From Alphaproteobacteria bacterium (GTDB taxonomy: Bacteria > Pseudomonadota > Alphaproteobacteria > Caedimonadales > UBA9215), in the NCBI GenBank assembly GCA_009993885.1, contig JAACSN010000006.1, positions 178 to 64,177 on the forward strand: a stretch of 64,000 nucleotides of DNA, given 5' to 3'. The notes under the pieces were generated by a model that was not told the DNA's origin, did no database searches, and worked only from the letters and a program-made list of their open reading frames with translations. The translations under genes and the position numbers were made by a program. Shown here one piece after another: positions 19,629 to 28,297 of this stretch; position 1 is the stretch's first letter, and every line of letters begins with the position of its first letter.

Positions 19629-20087
19629 TTAGTCGCGATGATAGGGGTGTCCGTCTAGGATGGACTCTCCGCGATAGAGTTGCTCTGCTAAAAGGCCGCG
19701 TACTAACATATGGGGCCACGTTAAGCGTCCGAGGCATAGAAAAAAATCGGCACGTTCCTTAATAAGCGGGTGCAACCCGTCGGCGCCTCCAATAATAAAT
19801 CCTATAGCCTTATAACCTTGATTTTTGATGTCTTGAATCTTATGGGCCAAGCTCCGGCTGGTAAATTCTCTTCCTGTTTCATCCAGGGCAATAATAAAAG
19901 TATGCTCTTGAAAAGGGCTTAGTAATAACTCCGCTTCTGCTTCTTGACGTTTGAGGGTCGGAAGGGAGGCTTTTGCCTCAAATTCATGGATCAGTAAAGG
20001 TGTTTTAAGGCGCGCTTTGTAAAGGGTGAATAAGTCTTCTTGCGGCCCTTGTTTCATCTTGCCGATGCAGCTGAGAATAAACTTCAT
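19629..20087 (-). CDS. rlmH: 23S rRNA pseudouridine-1915 N3-methyltransferase RlmH
   Basis: RlmH is a SPOUT methyltransferase that modifies pseudouridine 1915 in 23S rRNA on the assembled 70S ribosome. The 152-residue protein has the SAM-knot motifs ALDETGREFTS near residue 66 and FIIGGADGLHP near residue 97, and ends with the conserved YHRD-type C-terminus. It starts within the stop region of the upstream EamA gene (4-base overlap), so the two are co-transcribed. Confidence 0.95.
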   Translation of the reverse strand: MKFILSCIGKMKQGPQEDLFTLYKARLKTPLLIHEFEAKASLPTLKRQEAEAELLLSPFQEHTFIIALDETGREFTSRSLAHKIQDIKNQGYKAIGFIIGGADGLHPLIKERADFFLCLGRLTWPHMLVRGLLAEQLYRGESILDGHPYHRD

Positions 20088-20980
20088 GAGATTTTCCGAA
20101 GGGGTTGTTTGGGAATACGGCGCCTTGAAAGCTGATTAATGCCCAGACCGATAAGCACGAAGCCCGCATAGCCAAGAGTCATGTAGCTATAGGATTCTTG
20201 TAAGAATAAAGCGGCTCCTCCCATACCGAAAATAGGAATAAGTAAGGTAAAGGGAACCACTTGTGAGGGGTTATGACGGCTTAATAAAAAAGCCCAAAGG
20301 CTTGTGGCAACGAGTGTTGAAAAATAGATTGTATAAGCAAGAGAGGAGGCCGTTATAAGGGTTAAACTCTCCCAAGCCGTCGCTAGGGCCCCCGGCCCTT
20401 CAAAGATATACGAAGCGATGAACATGGGAATAGGGGGGATAAGGCTCGTCCATACAACCATGGCAAGGGGGTGGTCGGGCTTTTCAGGCTTATATTTTGC
20501 AAAGAGGATGTTTGATAAGCTTACGCAGACGGCAGCCGGACACACAACAGCCATGCCGATCCATGTGCCCCCTGTAAAACGTTCGATGGCGATGCCTATA
20601 AGGGCAAGTCCGGCAAGGGTGAGGCCGATAAGTTCACCTTTGTGAGGACGATATTGCAACCACATGACGGAAAAGGCCAATGTAAAAATAGTTTGGGATT
20701 GAAGAATCAAAGAAGTTAAGCCTGCAGGTGCCCCCATGTACATACCGACGAAGATAAAACTAAATTGCCCAATCCATAAAAGGAGCGCAATCATAAAAAT
20801 AAGTTTCCACGAGGCGTTCGGTTTTGGCACAAAGAAAATTAAGGGAAAAATCGTGAAAGTAAAGCGTAAAGCAAGCAATAAAAAGGGGGGGAAAGACGCA
20901 TAGGCTAATTTAATAGCCACAAAATTAGTTCCCCAAATGAAAGCGATGATTAAGGCGAAAAGGCTATGTATTAATCCCAT
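20084..20980 (-). CDS. EamA-family DMT transporter
   Basis: This 298-residue inner-membrane protein has about ten hydrophobic helices arranged as two EamA repeats, typical of drug/metabolite transporters; the start FALIIAFIWGTNFVAIKLAY is characteristic. The conserved region LPIFGMGGAALF-like sequence appears in the second repeat, and a basic cytoplasmic tail follows. Family members export amino acids, nucleobases or drugs; the substrate cannot be told here. It overlaps rlmH by 4 bases. Confidence 0.88.
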   Translation of the reverse strand: MGLIHSLFALIIAFIWGTNFVAIKLAYASFPPFLLLALRFTFTIFPLIFFVPKPNASWKLIFMIALLLWIGQFSFIFVGMYMGAPAGLTSLILQSQTIFTLAFSVMWLQYRPHKGELIGLTLAGLALIGIAIERFTGGTWIGMAVVCPAAVCVSLSNILFAKYKPEKPDHPLAMVVWTSLIPPIPMFIASYIFEGPGALATAWESLTLITASSLAYTIYFSTLVATSLWAFLLSRHNPSQVVPFTLLIPIFGMGGAALFLQESYSYMTLGYAGFVLIGLGINQLSRRRIPKQPLRKIS

Positions 20981-21375
20981 TGAGGTATCCTAAAATATAA
21001 ATAAAGACGCCTATACGGCCGTTTCAAAAAATCTCTCATGTCATGCTTGCGGTCTTTACCTATAGCATAGGCCTCGCCGCCGGCGCATAGACGGAAAGCT
21101 TTTTAAAAAGATTCTTTTGGCGATAAATAAAGTAAAAACTCGGGTTAGCAAAGAAGATATACATTAAGATAGGTTTGATCTTATCTGTTGTTTTCTTATT
21201 TTGGTCTTTTTTTTGGATATACTATCGCTTTTTTAGTCTTTTTTACAGGCTTATACAGGTCTTGGAGTGGTAATAACGTGAATGCAGAAAATAATCAAGG
21301 AAAAAGATTTTTTGTCCCGGAAAACTTTTTTAGAAACGACTGTGAAATCTTTTTTCTTCTTTTCTGAGGTGTTAC
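20981..21375. other. Intergenic stretch, possible short transcript
   Basis: No convincing gene is visible. On + there is a perfect -10-like TATACT (21218-21223) without a good -35, and a GTG-started frame at 21278 of 29 codons preceded by GGAG (21264-21267). The stretch holds the upstream regions of the minus-strand EamA gene and the downstream side of the carbonic anhydrase. A small RNA or tiny peptide is possible but unproven. Confidence 0.3.
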
Positions 21376-22104
21376 CTATCTCTGTATGGGGCGATTATTA
21401 TTAGGATGTATCGTTGATAAACTATCAATTTGCTCTTTTGATAATGTCACGGGTGTTTCGAGGACAAACCATTTTACCCCTTCTGTGCAAGGAAGGGTGG
21501 TAAATGAGCCGGCGTATTGATACGCTTTTTCTGAGAGGGGAATGAACTTATTGAGGTCAATGAGAACATTCTCCGGGGTAAAGGTCTCATTTGCTTTTAT
21601 CGGGGCATTAGAAATAATCTTAGTATACTCTGAATTTTCTGCCCCCTCTGTTGCGAGGACTCCGACCACAAGGTAATTGCCTTTGTCGTTTTTGTGTACA
21701 AAATGAATTCCCACAGGGAAACTTTTTCGGTCTATCGTATGTTCGCTTGGGGTGTGGTAGTGAAATTGTAAAAGCTTATACTTTTCACCGTCAAAAATAA
21801 CGAAATTCTCGCCTTCGGCAATGACTTTGATCGTATGTTTATTATCCGTCAACTTTAGAGGAATACTGCCGTAAGAAAAAGAAAGATCATTTTTTATTAA
21901 ATGCTTATCTTGTTTCAGGTTGATAGGAGATTGCTCTTTTCCTATGGTGCAGGTTTCATCAGAAGGGGAAAGATCTGTGCCCTTTTCAGGTTCGATATCA
22001 TCCGAATATCTCAAAACGGGGGTTACATCGGCTTTTCTCTCGCTATAGGCGGGCAGGGCAAAGGTGATTATGAGGGCAAGTGCCGAAGTTTGTTTTAAAA
22101 TCAT
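21376..22104 (-). CDS. Alpha-class carbonic anhydrase, periplasmic
   Basis: Alpha carbonic anhydrases are zinc enzymes that interconvert CO2 and bicarbonate. The 242-residue protein has a Sec signal peptide (about residues 1-20), the QSPINL motif near residue 58, two zinc histidines in LLQFHYHTPSEH near residue 112, and a third in GIHFVHKN near residue 131. A cysteine before QSPINL and one in TLPCTEGVKWFV probably form the conserved disulfide. The usual N-terminal motif rich in Trp and Gly is missing and replaced by an acidic linker. Confidence 0.9.
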   Translation of the reverse strand: MILKQTSALALIITFALPAYSERKADVTPVLRYSDDIEPEKGTDLSPSDETCTIGKEQSPINLKQDKHLIKNDLSFSYGSIPLKLTDNKHTIKVIAEGENFVIFDGEKYKLLQFHYHTPSEHTIDRKSFPVGIHFVHKNDKGNYLVVGVLATEGAENSEYTKIISNAPIKANETFTPENVLIDLNKFIPLSEKAYQYAGSFTTLPCTEGVKWFVLETPVTLSKEQIDSLSTIHPNNNRPIQR

Positions 22105-22164
22105 CTTTTTTCTTTCCGGAGGCTTTCTACATTTTGGGGCTTTTGCTTTTTATATGCATTTTCT

Positions 22165-24525
22165 TTATGCCACTTGTCTTGTACCGCCTTTATGAGCAAT
22201 ATAATCTGCCACGGCTTGGTTATAAGGAAATGTTGCACGACAGAAATCATCTGCAACTTGGATAATCTTTCCTGTTATAGCTTCATTGACCCCCGGAATA
22301 TTGAGGGTGACTTGCTCCCCTTTTAAGAGGGTTAATTTTTTATCATATCTAAAGGCAAGGCCGGCTACAGAAAGGTCTTTCATTGTAACGGTCTCTGTTC
22401 CTGAGTTTCCTTTTATCGTAATGTTTATCGGGCTGTCCGGTGTATAGCGATAGTTCTCTCGACGGTTGCCTGCAGACGATCCGCGTACGATTTTGCTAAG
22501 ACGCCTTTGCAGGTTTTGAATGTCCTCCCCAATATCGTTAACAGCTTGGCTTACTTGATCGGCCATTGCTCCTGTTTTCTTTGATTCTTCACCGACCCTG
22601 GTTACTTTTTCAGTAGCACTCCTTGTGCCGGCGGCAACGTTTTGTGTATTAAAGGTAATGTCTTGTGTCGCAACACTTTGCTCTTCCACAGCACCGGCAA
22701 TGGCTACAGAAATTTGATCCATTTCGCTAATTGTTTTCGTAATTTCAGCAATGGCCGCCACAGTTCCTGTGGTAGATTTTTGAATTTCATGGATTTGAGA
22801 GGTGATTTCATCTGTTGCTTTTGTCGTTTGGGTTGAGAGGTTTTTAACCTCTGCCGCCACAACAGCAAATCCTTTACCTGCTTCTCCGGCACGGGCAGCC
22901 TCAATTGTTGCGTTTAAGGCCAATAAGTTGGTTTGCTCGGCAACATCCGAGATTAGAGCAATAATATCGTTAATTTTATTAGCTGATTGGGAAAGCTTTT
23001 TAACAACATCCGTTGTGTGATCTGTGGTCAGAACGGCTTCTTTTGAAATACGCGTTGCTTGGGAAACTTGGATGTTAATTTCATTAACAGAGGCGGATAG
23101 CTCTTCCGTTGATTTTGCCACATTATCCACATTAGCGGTTGATTCCTTAGATCCTTGAACGACATCGTCCACATTGTCATTTACAATTTTAATTGAATTG
23201 ACCATTTGAGAGACGATTTTAATCATGTGGCTTGTTCGTTCTTGAAGAGCCCTAACGCTTTCTTGGACTTCTTCATCAAGGCGATCTGCTATGAGAAGCA
23301 TTTCTGCTTTGATTTTTCTTTCATTTTCTTCCGCATTTTTCAGTTCCTGTTTATTTAATTCTTTTACCTTATTGATGTTATCTTTAAAGATATCAAGAGT
23401 GCCTGCAATTTGACCGATTTCATCTTGACGTCCTTTAAGAGGGGTCGGGAAGTTGGTGTCTTGCTTTGCAAGTTTCATGAGACATGCCGTTAAAATAGAA
23501 AGAGGATTCGTGATGCTCCGTGCTAAAAAGTAGCTATTGAGAAGTGTTATTGTTAGAAGTGATATGAGTAATATAGATAGAATAATTAGGTTTTTAAATG
23601 CATTGTCTTCTAAAGAGTCTCCGTGTTTCATTATATTTTCTATAAATTTTTCTTCTATGGCAAGGTAGGCATTGATGCTTGCCGTTTTAGTTTGAAACCA
23701 TCTTTCGGCGGTTAAGCCTTGGAAATTACCCTCTAGGCCGTTGTTTATTAGAGTATTTATGTAGGCTTGAGTTTGTTTAAACACCTCTGTTTTTTCTATA
23801 GCCTTAAGGTCTTTTTGAATAAAGGCAGGGGAATAATTATAAACATGCTCTAAGAAGATCTTTTGTTCGGCTTCCAAGGCGCCTAAATATGCTAAATCCT
23901 GTTTTGTAAATTGTCCGCTCAATAGCTTTCCGGCGACAAAAGCACGTTCTTTCCCGGCTGCTTCTATTGCTTTAAGGAAGACATAGACTTCTGATAATTC
24001 CAGAGCAATATCTTTGTTTTTTGTAAAAGAATGTGTTGTTGACGAAATCTTAAGAAAATTCTCAATGACTCTTGTGTAAAAGAAGGCGGATTCTTCGGGC
24101 GTAATATCAAGGCTTATAATTTTTTGGCGTACACCGTTAATTTTCCCTAAATAATCCAGAGATAATAGCGTTAATTCTTCAAAAAGGCCGCCATGATCTT
24201 TGATACGGAAAGTTTCCAGCTCTTTTTTTAGCGCATTTACGGTAATATCTGTTTGTTTAATTTGTTTTTGTAATTCTTGCGAAAATTTTCCCCCCTTGCT
24301 TCCAATGTAAACGGCAGATTTTCCACGTTCTTTTTGTAATTCGCCTACAATCGAGCTAACCTTAGCTTGCAGATGTGTCAAGCTGACAAGGTTTTTATTT
24401 TCTTTATATGTATCCCATTCACCGTACGCCATATAACCGTTAAAACCAATTAAGCTAATGAAAGGAACTAAGAGAAGGGCAAGAATTCTGTGACCTACTT
24501 TTTTAAAATCCGGCTTAAAATGCAT
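22165..24525 (-). CDS. Methyl-accepting chemoreceptor with NIT, HAMP and PilZ domains
   Basis: The protein has a membrane helix near its start and a periplasmic domain with [19 protein letters not shown], the signature of the nitrate/nitrite-sensing NIT family. A second helix (about 315-335) leads to a HAMP domain and a signalling domain with the hairpin tip [20 protein letters not shown]. The C-terminal 100 residues form a PilZ domain with RENYR and DLSVAG, the c-di-GMP-binding motifs. ATG at 24525 is chosen because the frame upstream only offers TTG. No chemotaxis or motility genes are nearby. Confidence 0.9.
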   Translation of the reverse strand: MHFKPDFKKVGHRILALLLVPFISLIGFNGYMAYGEWDTYKENKNLVSLTHLQAKVSSIVGELQKERGKSAVYIGSKGGKFSQELQKQIKQTDITVNALKKELETFRIKDHGGLFEELTLLSLDYLGKINGVRQKIISLDITPEESAFFYTRVIENFLKISSTTHSFTKNKDIALELSEVYVFLKAIEAAGKERAFVAGKLLSGQFTKQDLAYLGALEAEQKIFLEHVYNYSPAFIQKDLKAIEKTEVFKQTQAYINTLINNGLEGNFQGLTAERWFQTKTASINAYLAIEEKFIENIMKHGDSLEDNAFKNLIILSILLISLLTITLLNSYFLARSITNPLSILTACLMKLAKQDTNFPTPLKGRQDEIGQIAGTLDIFKDNINKVKELNKQELKNAEENERKIKAEMLLIADRLDEEVQESVRALQERTSHMIKIVSQMVNSIKIVNDNVDDVVQGSKESTANVDNVAKSTEELSASVNEINIQVSQATRISKEAVLTTDHTTDVVKKLSQSANKINDIIALISDVAEQTNLLALNATIEAARAGEAGKGFAVVAAEVKNLSTQTTKATDEITSQIHEIQKSTTGTVAAIAEITKTISEMDQISVAIAGAVEEQSVATQDITFNTQNVAAGTRSATEKVTRVGEESKKTGAMADQVSQAVNDIGEDIQNLQRRLSKIVRGSSAGNRRENYRYTPDSPINITIKGNSGTETVTMKDLSVAGLAFRYDKKLTLLKGEQVTLNIPGVNEAITGKIIQVADDFCRATFPYNQAVADYIAHKGGTRQVA

Positions 24526-24639
24526 GACTGGAAAGATCCTCAATTTTATTTTATATAATATCTGTTCTCCAGTATCTTCGGGAAAAGGTTAAATTTTGGT
24601 TTACAAAAAGAGAACCGTGACTTTTTAATATTCTTTTTT

Positions 24640-24672
24640 AAAAAAAAGAGGGGGCTCCAAAAGGAGTCCCCT
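24640..24672 (-). terminator. Rho-independent terminator
   Basis: A 10-bp stem (24649-24658 with 24663-24672, one G-T pair, 4-base loop) is followed on the minus strand by a run of eight T's. It ends transcription of the gene at 24708-25109. Confidence 0.92.
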
Positions 24673-24707
24673 GTAAAAACTAAATTTTAGTTAAGTGGGA
24701 GGAAGTT

Positions 24708-25109
24708 TTAGTCAAAAATACGATCTTCCAATTGCTCAATATTCAGGTGGGTCGCTTCAAGACAAAGGGATCGATCTACCGTAATGTGGGAGTTCAGTTG
24801 TTTGCGTAGCATACCGAGCATTTGGGGGGAAGCTACAAGGATAATGGAATCAAAGGCTTCCCTGATCATACGCATTTTTATCTCTTGGCTTAGGTCTTTT
24901 GCAAAACATTCTTTTTCAAGACATTTTATTGAGGAGTGGGGGTCGTAAAAGTGCCCTCCTTCCGTTCTGCCTTCTTTACGGAGTCTGGTATCATGGGTAC
25001 CAAGGTCTTTGTTTTTCATTTCGTGAACAATACTATGGAGTTTGCGACCCTTTGCAGAGAGAAATTGAGCTCTGGAGCCATCGGCAACGATAACGAGTTT
25101 TTTATGCAT
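24708..25109 (-). CDS. Host attachment family protein (PF10116-like)
   Basis: The 133-residue cytoplasmic protein resembles the family annotated as required for attachment to host cells: it begins VIVADGSRAQFLSA, contains the GRTEGGHFYDPHSS motif in its middle, and ends with a segment rich in SIILVASPQMLGMLRKQL and an HLNIEQLEDRIF tail. The family name comes from plant-associated bacteria and its biochemical role is unclear; the fold resembles release-factor-like domains. It is monocistronic, flanked by a terminator and by an inverted repeat that covers its ribosome site. Confidence 0.85.
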   Translation of the reverse strand: MHKKLVIVADGSRAQFLSAKGRKLHSIVHEMKNKDLGTHDTRLRKEGRTEGGHFYDPHSSIKCLEKECFAKDLSQEIKMRMIREAFDSIILVASPQMLGMLRKQLNSHITVDRSLCLEATHLNIEQLEDRIFD

Positions 25110-25118
25110 TTTAATTCT

Positions 25119-25142
25119 CCTGTAACTCTTTAATATTACAGG
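25119..25142 (-). promoter_or_regulatory. Inverted repeat over the ribosome site
   Basis: CCTGTAA (25119-25125) and TTACAGG (25136-25142) form a 7-bp inverted repeat with a 10-base spacer. On the minus-strand transcript the 3' arm TTACAGG runs into AGGAG, the ribosome-binding site for the gene starting at 25109. It could be an mRNA hairpin that masks translation, or a DNA operator. Confidence 0.45.
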
Positions 25143-25238
25143 AAAAACTTATAAATTTCGTTAATTATAGAAAGATTTTTAGAGAAAATTATAAAATGGC
25201 AGAGGGTTTGAAATAGGAAAGCCTTTTTCCGGGATAGG

Positions 25239-25276
25239 GCACAAACGGTAGGCAGAAAGTGCTTGAACGTTTGTGC
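25239..25276 (-). repeat. 9-bp inverted repeat downstream of bamE
   Basis: GCACAAACG (25239-25247) pairs with CGTTTGTGC (25268-25276) around a 20-base loop, just after the bamE stop on the minus strand. There is no clean T-tract, so it may be a weak terminator or an RNA-stabilising end. Confidence 0.4.
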
Positions 25277-25294
25277 GGTTGAGGGTTCCGGGTT

Positions 25295-25738
25295 TTACTT
25301 TTTCTCAGATTTACGGGCAACTCGCCCAAAGTTACTAAAGACTTGCTGGAGGATTGTACGGTCGGCACCAACGGTGGGTGTGGTGTGGGTGAGTGGATCG
25401 ATCTCTTGCATGTCGGGATCCATATCTTCAATTTTTTCGATCACGTCTTTCTCATTAAAAAGAATCACGATGGTATTTTTTTCCGTGATGTTCGGTTTGA
25501 AAAAAGAAGTTGTTTCTGTTTTTTTGTGAATATAGAACCATGTTTTGGGGCCGTAAGTGGATTCAAAAGTAGGACTGCCCACAGCAGCCAAAACATCATG
25601 ACTTGTATGAACACCGGCTTGAAGTTGAGTTAGGTCTTTGACTTCAGGTGATTTTCCTCGGTAATCAACGCGAGGGCTACAGGCTGCCAGCAAGAGAAGG
25701 GTTGCAACGGAGAAAAGGAAGTGACCTGATTGTTTCAT
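25295..25738 (-). CDS. bamE: Outer membrane assembly lipoprotein BamE (SmpA/OmlA)
   Basis: BamE is a small lipoprotein of the beta-barrel assembly machine in the outer membrane. The 147-residue precursor has a signal peptide with the lipobox LLAAC (cysteine at about residue 20), then the SmpA/OmlA core: QLQAGVHTSHDVLAAVGSP and the YGPKTWFYIHKK strand. An acidic linker and a C-terminal stretch with GADRTILQQVFSNFGR follow, which is longer than in E. coli but common in alphaproteobacteria. It is divergent from the nrdA leader. Confidence 0.88.
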   Translation of the reverse strand: MKQSGHFLFSVATLLLLAACSPRVDYRGKSPEVKDLTQLQAGVHTSHDVLAAVGSPTFESTYGPKTWFYIHKKTETTSFFKPNITEKNTIVILFNEKDVIEKIEDMDPDMQEIDPLTHTTPTVGADRTILQQVFSNFGRVARKSEKK

Positions 25739-25918
25739 GGTTTTAGCTCTTTAAAAATAATCTTTAGGTTAATAAATCGCATGTGAAAGGCTTTCTGTCA
25801 ATCTCAACTTAAATCTATCCGGAGAAGCTTGAAAAAAATAAAAAAAGGCTTGCAAAAATAATTTCTAATACCTGGTAAGGGGTTGACCTTCTTGACAGGT
25901 TTTTGACAAAAAAGAGCC

Positions 25919-25947
25919 TTGCTGAAGAGAAGATATTTTTCTATGCT
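25919..25947 (+). promoter_or_regulatory. Candidate nrdAB promoter
   Basis: TTGCTG (25919-25924) and TATGCT (25942-25947) are spaced by 17 bases and would start a transcript near 25954, immediately before the riboswitch. Two TTGACA hexamers further upstream (25892, 25903) lack a partner at proper spacing. Confidence 0.5.
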
Positions 25948-25959
25948 GACGCTAGTGAG

Positions 25960-26158
25960 TTGGTTCTTATGAGGTGTTGAAAAACGCCTGTTAACGTAAG
26001 GTGAAAATCGGGAATTCGGTGCGCTTTCTTTAAAAAATAAGGCTAGACCGAAACTGCCCTCGCAACTGTAAGTGAAGAGCTTTTTTTACGAGCCACTGAG
26101 TGAGAACTTGGGAAGGGGAAAAAAGCAGTGACGCACGAGTCAGGAGACCGGTCAAGTC
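25960..26158 (+). promoter_or_regulatory. Cobalamin (B12) riboswitch
   Basis: The leader contains the conserved blocks of the cobalamin aptamer in order: GGGAATTCGGTG (26010-26021), the CCTCGCAACTGTAA core (26058-26071), GCCACTG (26092-26098), GGGAAGG (26110-26116) and the B12-box end GAGTCAGGAGACC (26137-26149). It precedes nrdA by about 170 bases. Such riboswitches shut off the downstream genes when adenosylcobalamin is abundant. A weak hairpin followed by seven T's (about 26239-26278) could be the expression platform. Confidence 0.93.
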
Positions 26159-26326
26159 ACGGAATATACCGTAGAAGCCTTTTGCAGCGGTTTCTATAAC
26201 TCTCGGGCGAGGTGTACCGACGAGCTTTAAATTATTGACGTTCTCTTTTTTCTTAAGAGCCCTAACCGTCTTTTTTTAATGCTTCTTTTGGCACCAAGCC
26301 TTTATTTTTAGAAAAAGGTTTATCAC

Positions 26327-28273
26327 ATGTCACGTGCTTTCGATTTTGATCGTTTTGGAAATTTTGTCCCCATGGGAGGGGAAGAGGGTGCCGACCATTT
26401 ACGTCTTGCAACTCTACACGGTATTCCCATTGAAGAATTGCCGGCTCAAAACGAAATTGAAACGGAAGTGACGCGCCGTGAAACCGTTGATCAGGCACAA
26501 ATTATCATCGAACGTTCTCGGGATAGTTTGTTAACGGATTTCGGTAAGGCTACTTTGGATAATCGTTATCTTTTGCCGGGAGAAAGTTACCAAGATTTAT
26601 TTGCGCGTGTTGCCGCTGCCTATGCTGATGATCTTGACCATGCCCAACGTCTCTATGATTATATTTCAAAGCTTTGGTTTATGCCTGCAACCCCTGTTTT
26701 AACCAATGGCGGAGCTGATCGCGGTTTGCCTATTTCCTGTTTTTTGAATCAAGTTGAGGATTCTTTAGCAGGCATTATGGAAAACTATGAAGAAAATATG
26801 TGGCTTGCGGCTAATGGCGGCGGCATAGGAAGTTACTGGGGCGGTGTGCGCTCTATGGGAGAGAAAATTAGTCGTTCCGGAGAAACCTCGGGTATCATTC
26901 CCTTTATTCGGGTGTCGGATTCCTTTACGTTGGCCATTTCTCAAGGGTCCCTTCGTCGTGGTTCTGCGGCGATGTATTTGGATATTCATCATCCGGAGAT
27001 TGAAGAGTTTCTTGAAATTCGTAAACCCTCGGGAGATTTCAACAGGAAGGCTTTGAATCTTCATCACGGTGTTGTCGTGACGGATGCTTTTATGGAGGCC
27101 GTTGAGAATGATGAACCCTTTGACTTGATCAGCCCGCGGGATCAAAAGGTAATGCGTACGGTTTCTGCGAGATCATTGTGGCAAAAAATCCTTGAAATCC
27201 GCCTGCAAACCGGTGAACCCTATATTATTTTTAAGGATGCCGTAAACCGCGCCTTACCAAAGCACCATAAGGAGCTTGGGTTTGAAGTGAAAATGTCTAA
27301 TTTATGTACGGAAATTTTCCTTCCCAATGGAGAAGATCACTTAGGAAACACAAGAACAGCCGTGTGTTGTTTGTCTTCTGTGAACCTTGAAAAATGGGAC
27401 GAATGGGCAACGGAACCTCAGTTTATCGAGGATGTTATGCGTTTTCTGGATAATGTGTTGCAGGATTTTATTGATCGTGCACCGGCCTCTATGAAAAATG
27501 CAAAATACTCTGCCATGCGGGAACGCTCTGTCGGTTTGGGTGTGATGGGTTTTCATAGTTTTCTTATGAAGAAAGATATTCCCTTTGAAAGCGCCATGGC
27601 AAAGTCGTGGAATATGAAAATGTTTAAACATATTCGACAAGCCGCAGATCAAGCGTCTTATTTGTTAGCCCTTGAAAAAGGAGCCTGTCCCGATGCTGCC
27701 GAGCGTAATGTGCAAGCTCGCTTTAGTCATAAAATGGCTGTTGCTCCTACCGCTTCTATTAGTATTATTTGCGGGGGAACCAGCGCAGGCATTGAACCCG
27801 TTCCGGCCACTATTTATACCCATAAAACATTATCCGGGTCTTATACGGTCAAAAATCCTTACCTTGTAGCTCTCTTTGAAGAGATGGGGAAGAATACGAC
27901 GGAGACATGGCAGTCGATTTTAGAGCATCAGGGCTCTATTCAACATTTGACCTTTTTAACTGAACATCAAAGGGCTGTTTTTAAGACCGCCTTTGAGTTG
28001 GATCAAAGATGGGTTATCGAAATGTCTGCAGATCGCACCCCTTTTATTTGTCAAGGACAGTCGGTCAATCTCTTTTTGCCGCCTGATATTAATAAATGGG
28101 ATTTGATGATGCTCCATCGCCAAGCGTGGAAATTGGGCTTGAAGAGTTTATATTATGCGCGTTCTCAATCAATTCAACGGGCTCAGTTTGCCGGTTCTAA
28201 GGAAAAAGGAGAGGCTGAGCAAAAGTTACAAGTCGAACAAACAAACTATGAAGAATGCCTCGCCTGCCAATAA
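26327..28273 (+). CDS. nrdA: Class I ribonucleotide reductase, alpha subunit
   Basis: The alpha subunit reduces ribonucleotides to deoxyribonucleotides by thiyl-radical chemistry. The 648-residue protein shows the first active-site cysteine in LPISCFLNQ near residue 138, the radical cysteine in MSNLCTEIFLP near residue 326, the partner in TAVCCLSSVNL near residue 347, and the C-terminal reductant pair in EECLACQ. It lacks the N-terminal ATP-cone domain found in E. coli NrdA, so dATP feedback through that domain is not expected. nrdB follows closely. Control is by the B12 riboswitch upstream. Confidence 0.94.
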   Translation: MSRAFDFDRFGNFVPMGGEEGADHLRLATLHGIPIEELPAQNEIETEVTRRETVDQAQIIIERSRDSLLTDFGKATLDNRYLLPGESYQDLFARVAAAYADDLDHAQRLYDYISKLWFMPATPVLTNGGADRGLPISCFLNQVEDSLAGIMENYEENMWLAANGGGIGSYWGGVRSMGEKISRSGETSGIIPFIRVSDSFTLAISQGSLRRGSAAMYLDIHHPEIEEFLEIRKPSGDFNRKALNLHHGVVVTDAFMEAVENDEPFDLISPRDQKVMRTVSARSLWQKILEIRLQTGEPYIIFKDAVNRALPKHHKELGFEVKMSNLCTEIFLPNGEDHLGNTRTAVCCLSSVNLEKWDEWATEPQFIEDVMRFLDNVLQDFIDRAPASMKNAKYSAMRERSVGLGVMGFHSFLMKKDIPFESAMAKSWNMKMFKHIRQAADQASYLLALEKGACPDAAERNVQARFSHKMAVAPTASISIICGGTSAGIEPVPATIYTHKTLSGSYTVKNPYLVALFEEMGKNTTETWQSILEHQGSIQHLTFLTEHQRAVFKTAFELDQRWVIEMSADRTPFICQGQSVNLFLPPDINKWDLMMLHRQAWKLGLKSLYYARSQSIQRAQFAGSKEKGEAEQKLQVEQTNYEECLACQ

Positions 28274-28297
28274 AAAGTAAGAATGGAAAATAGAATT

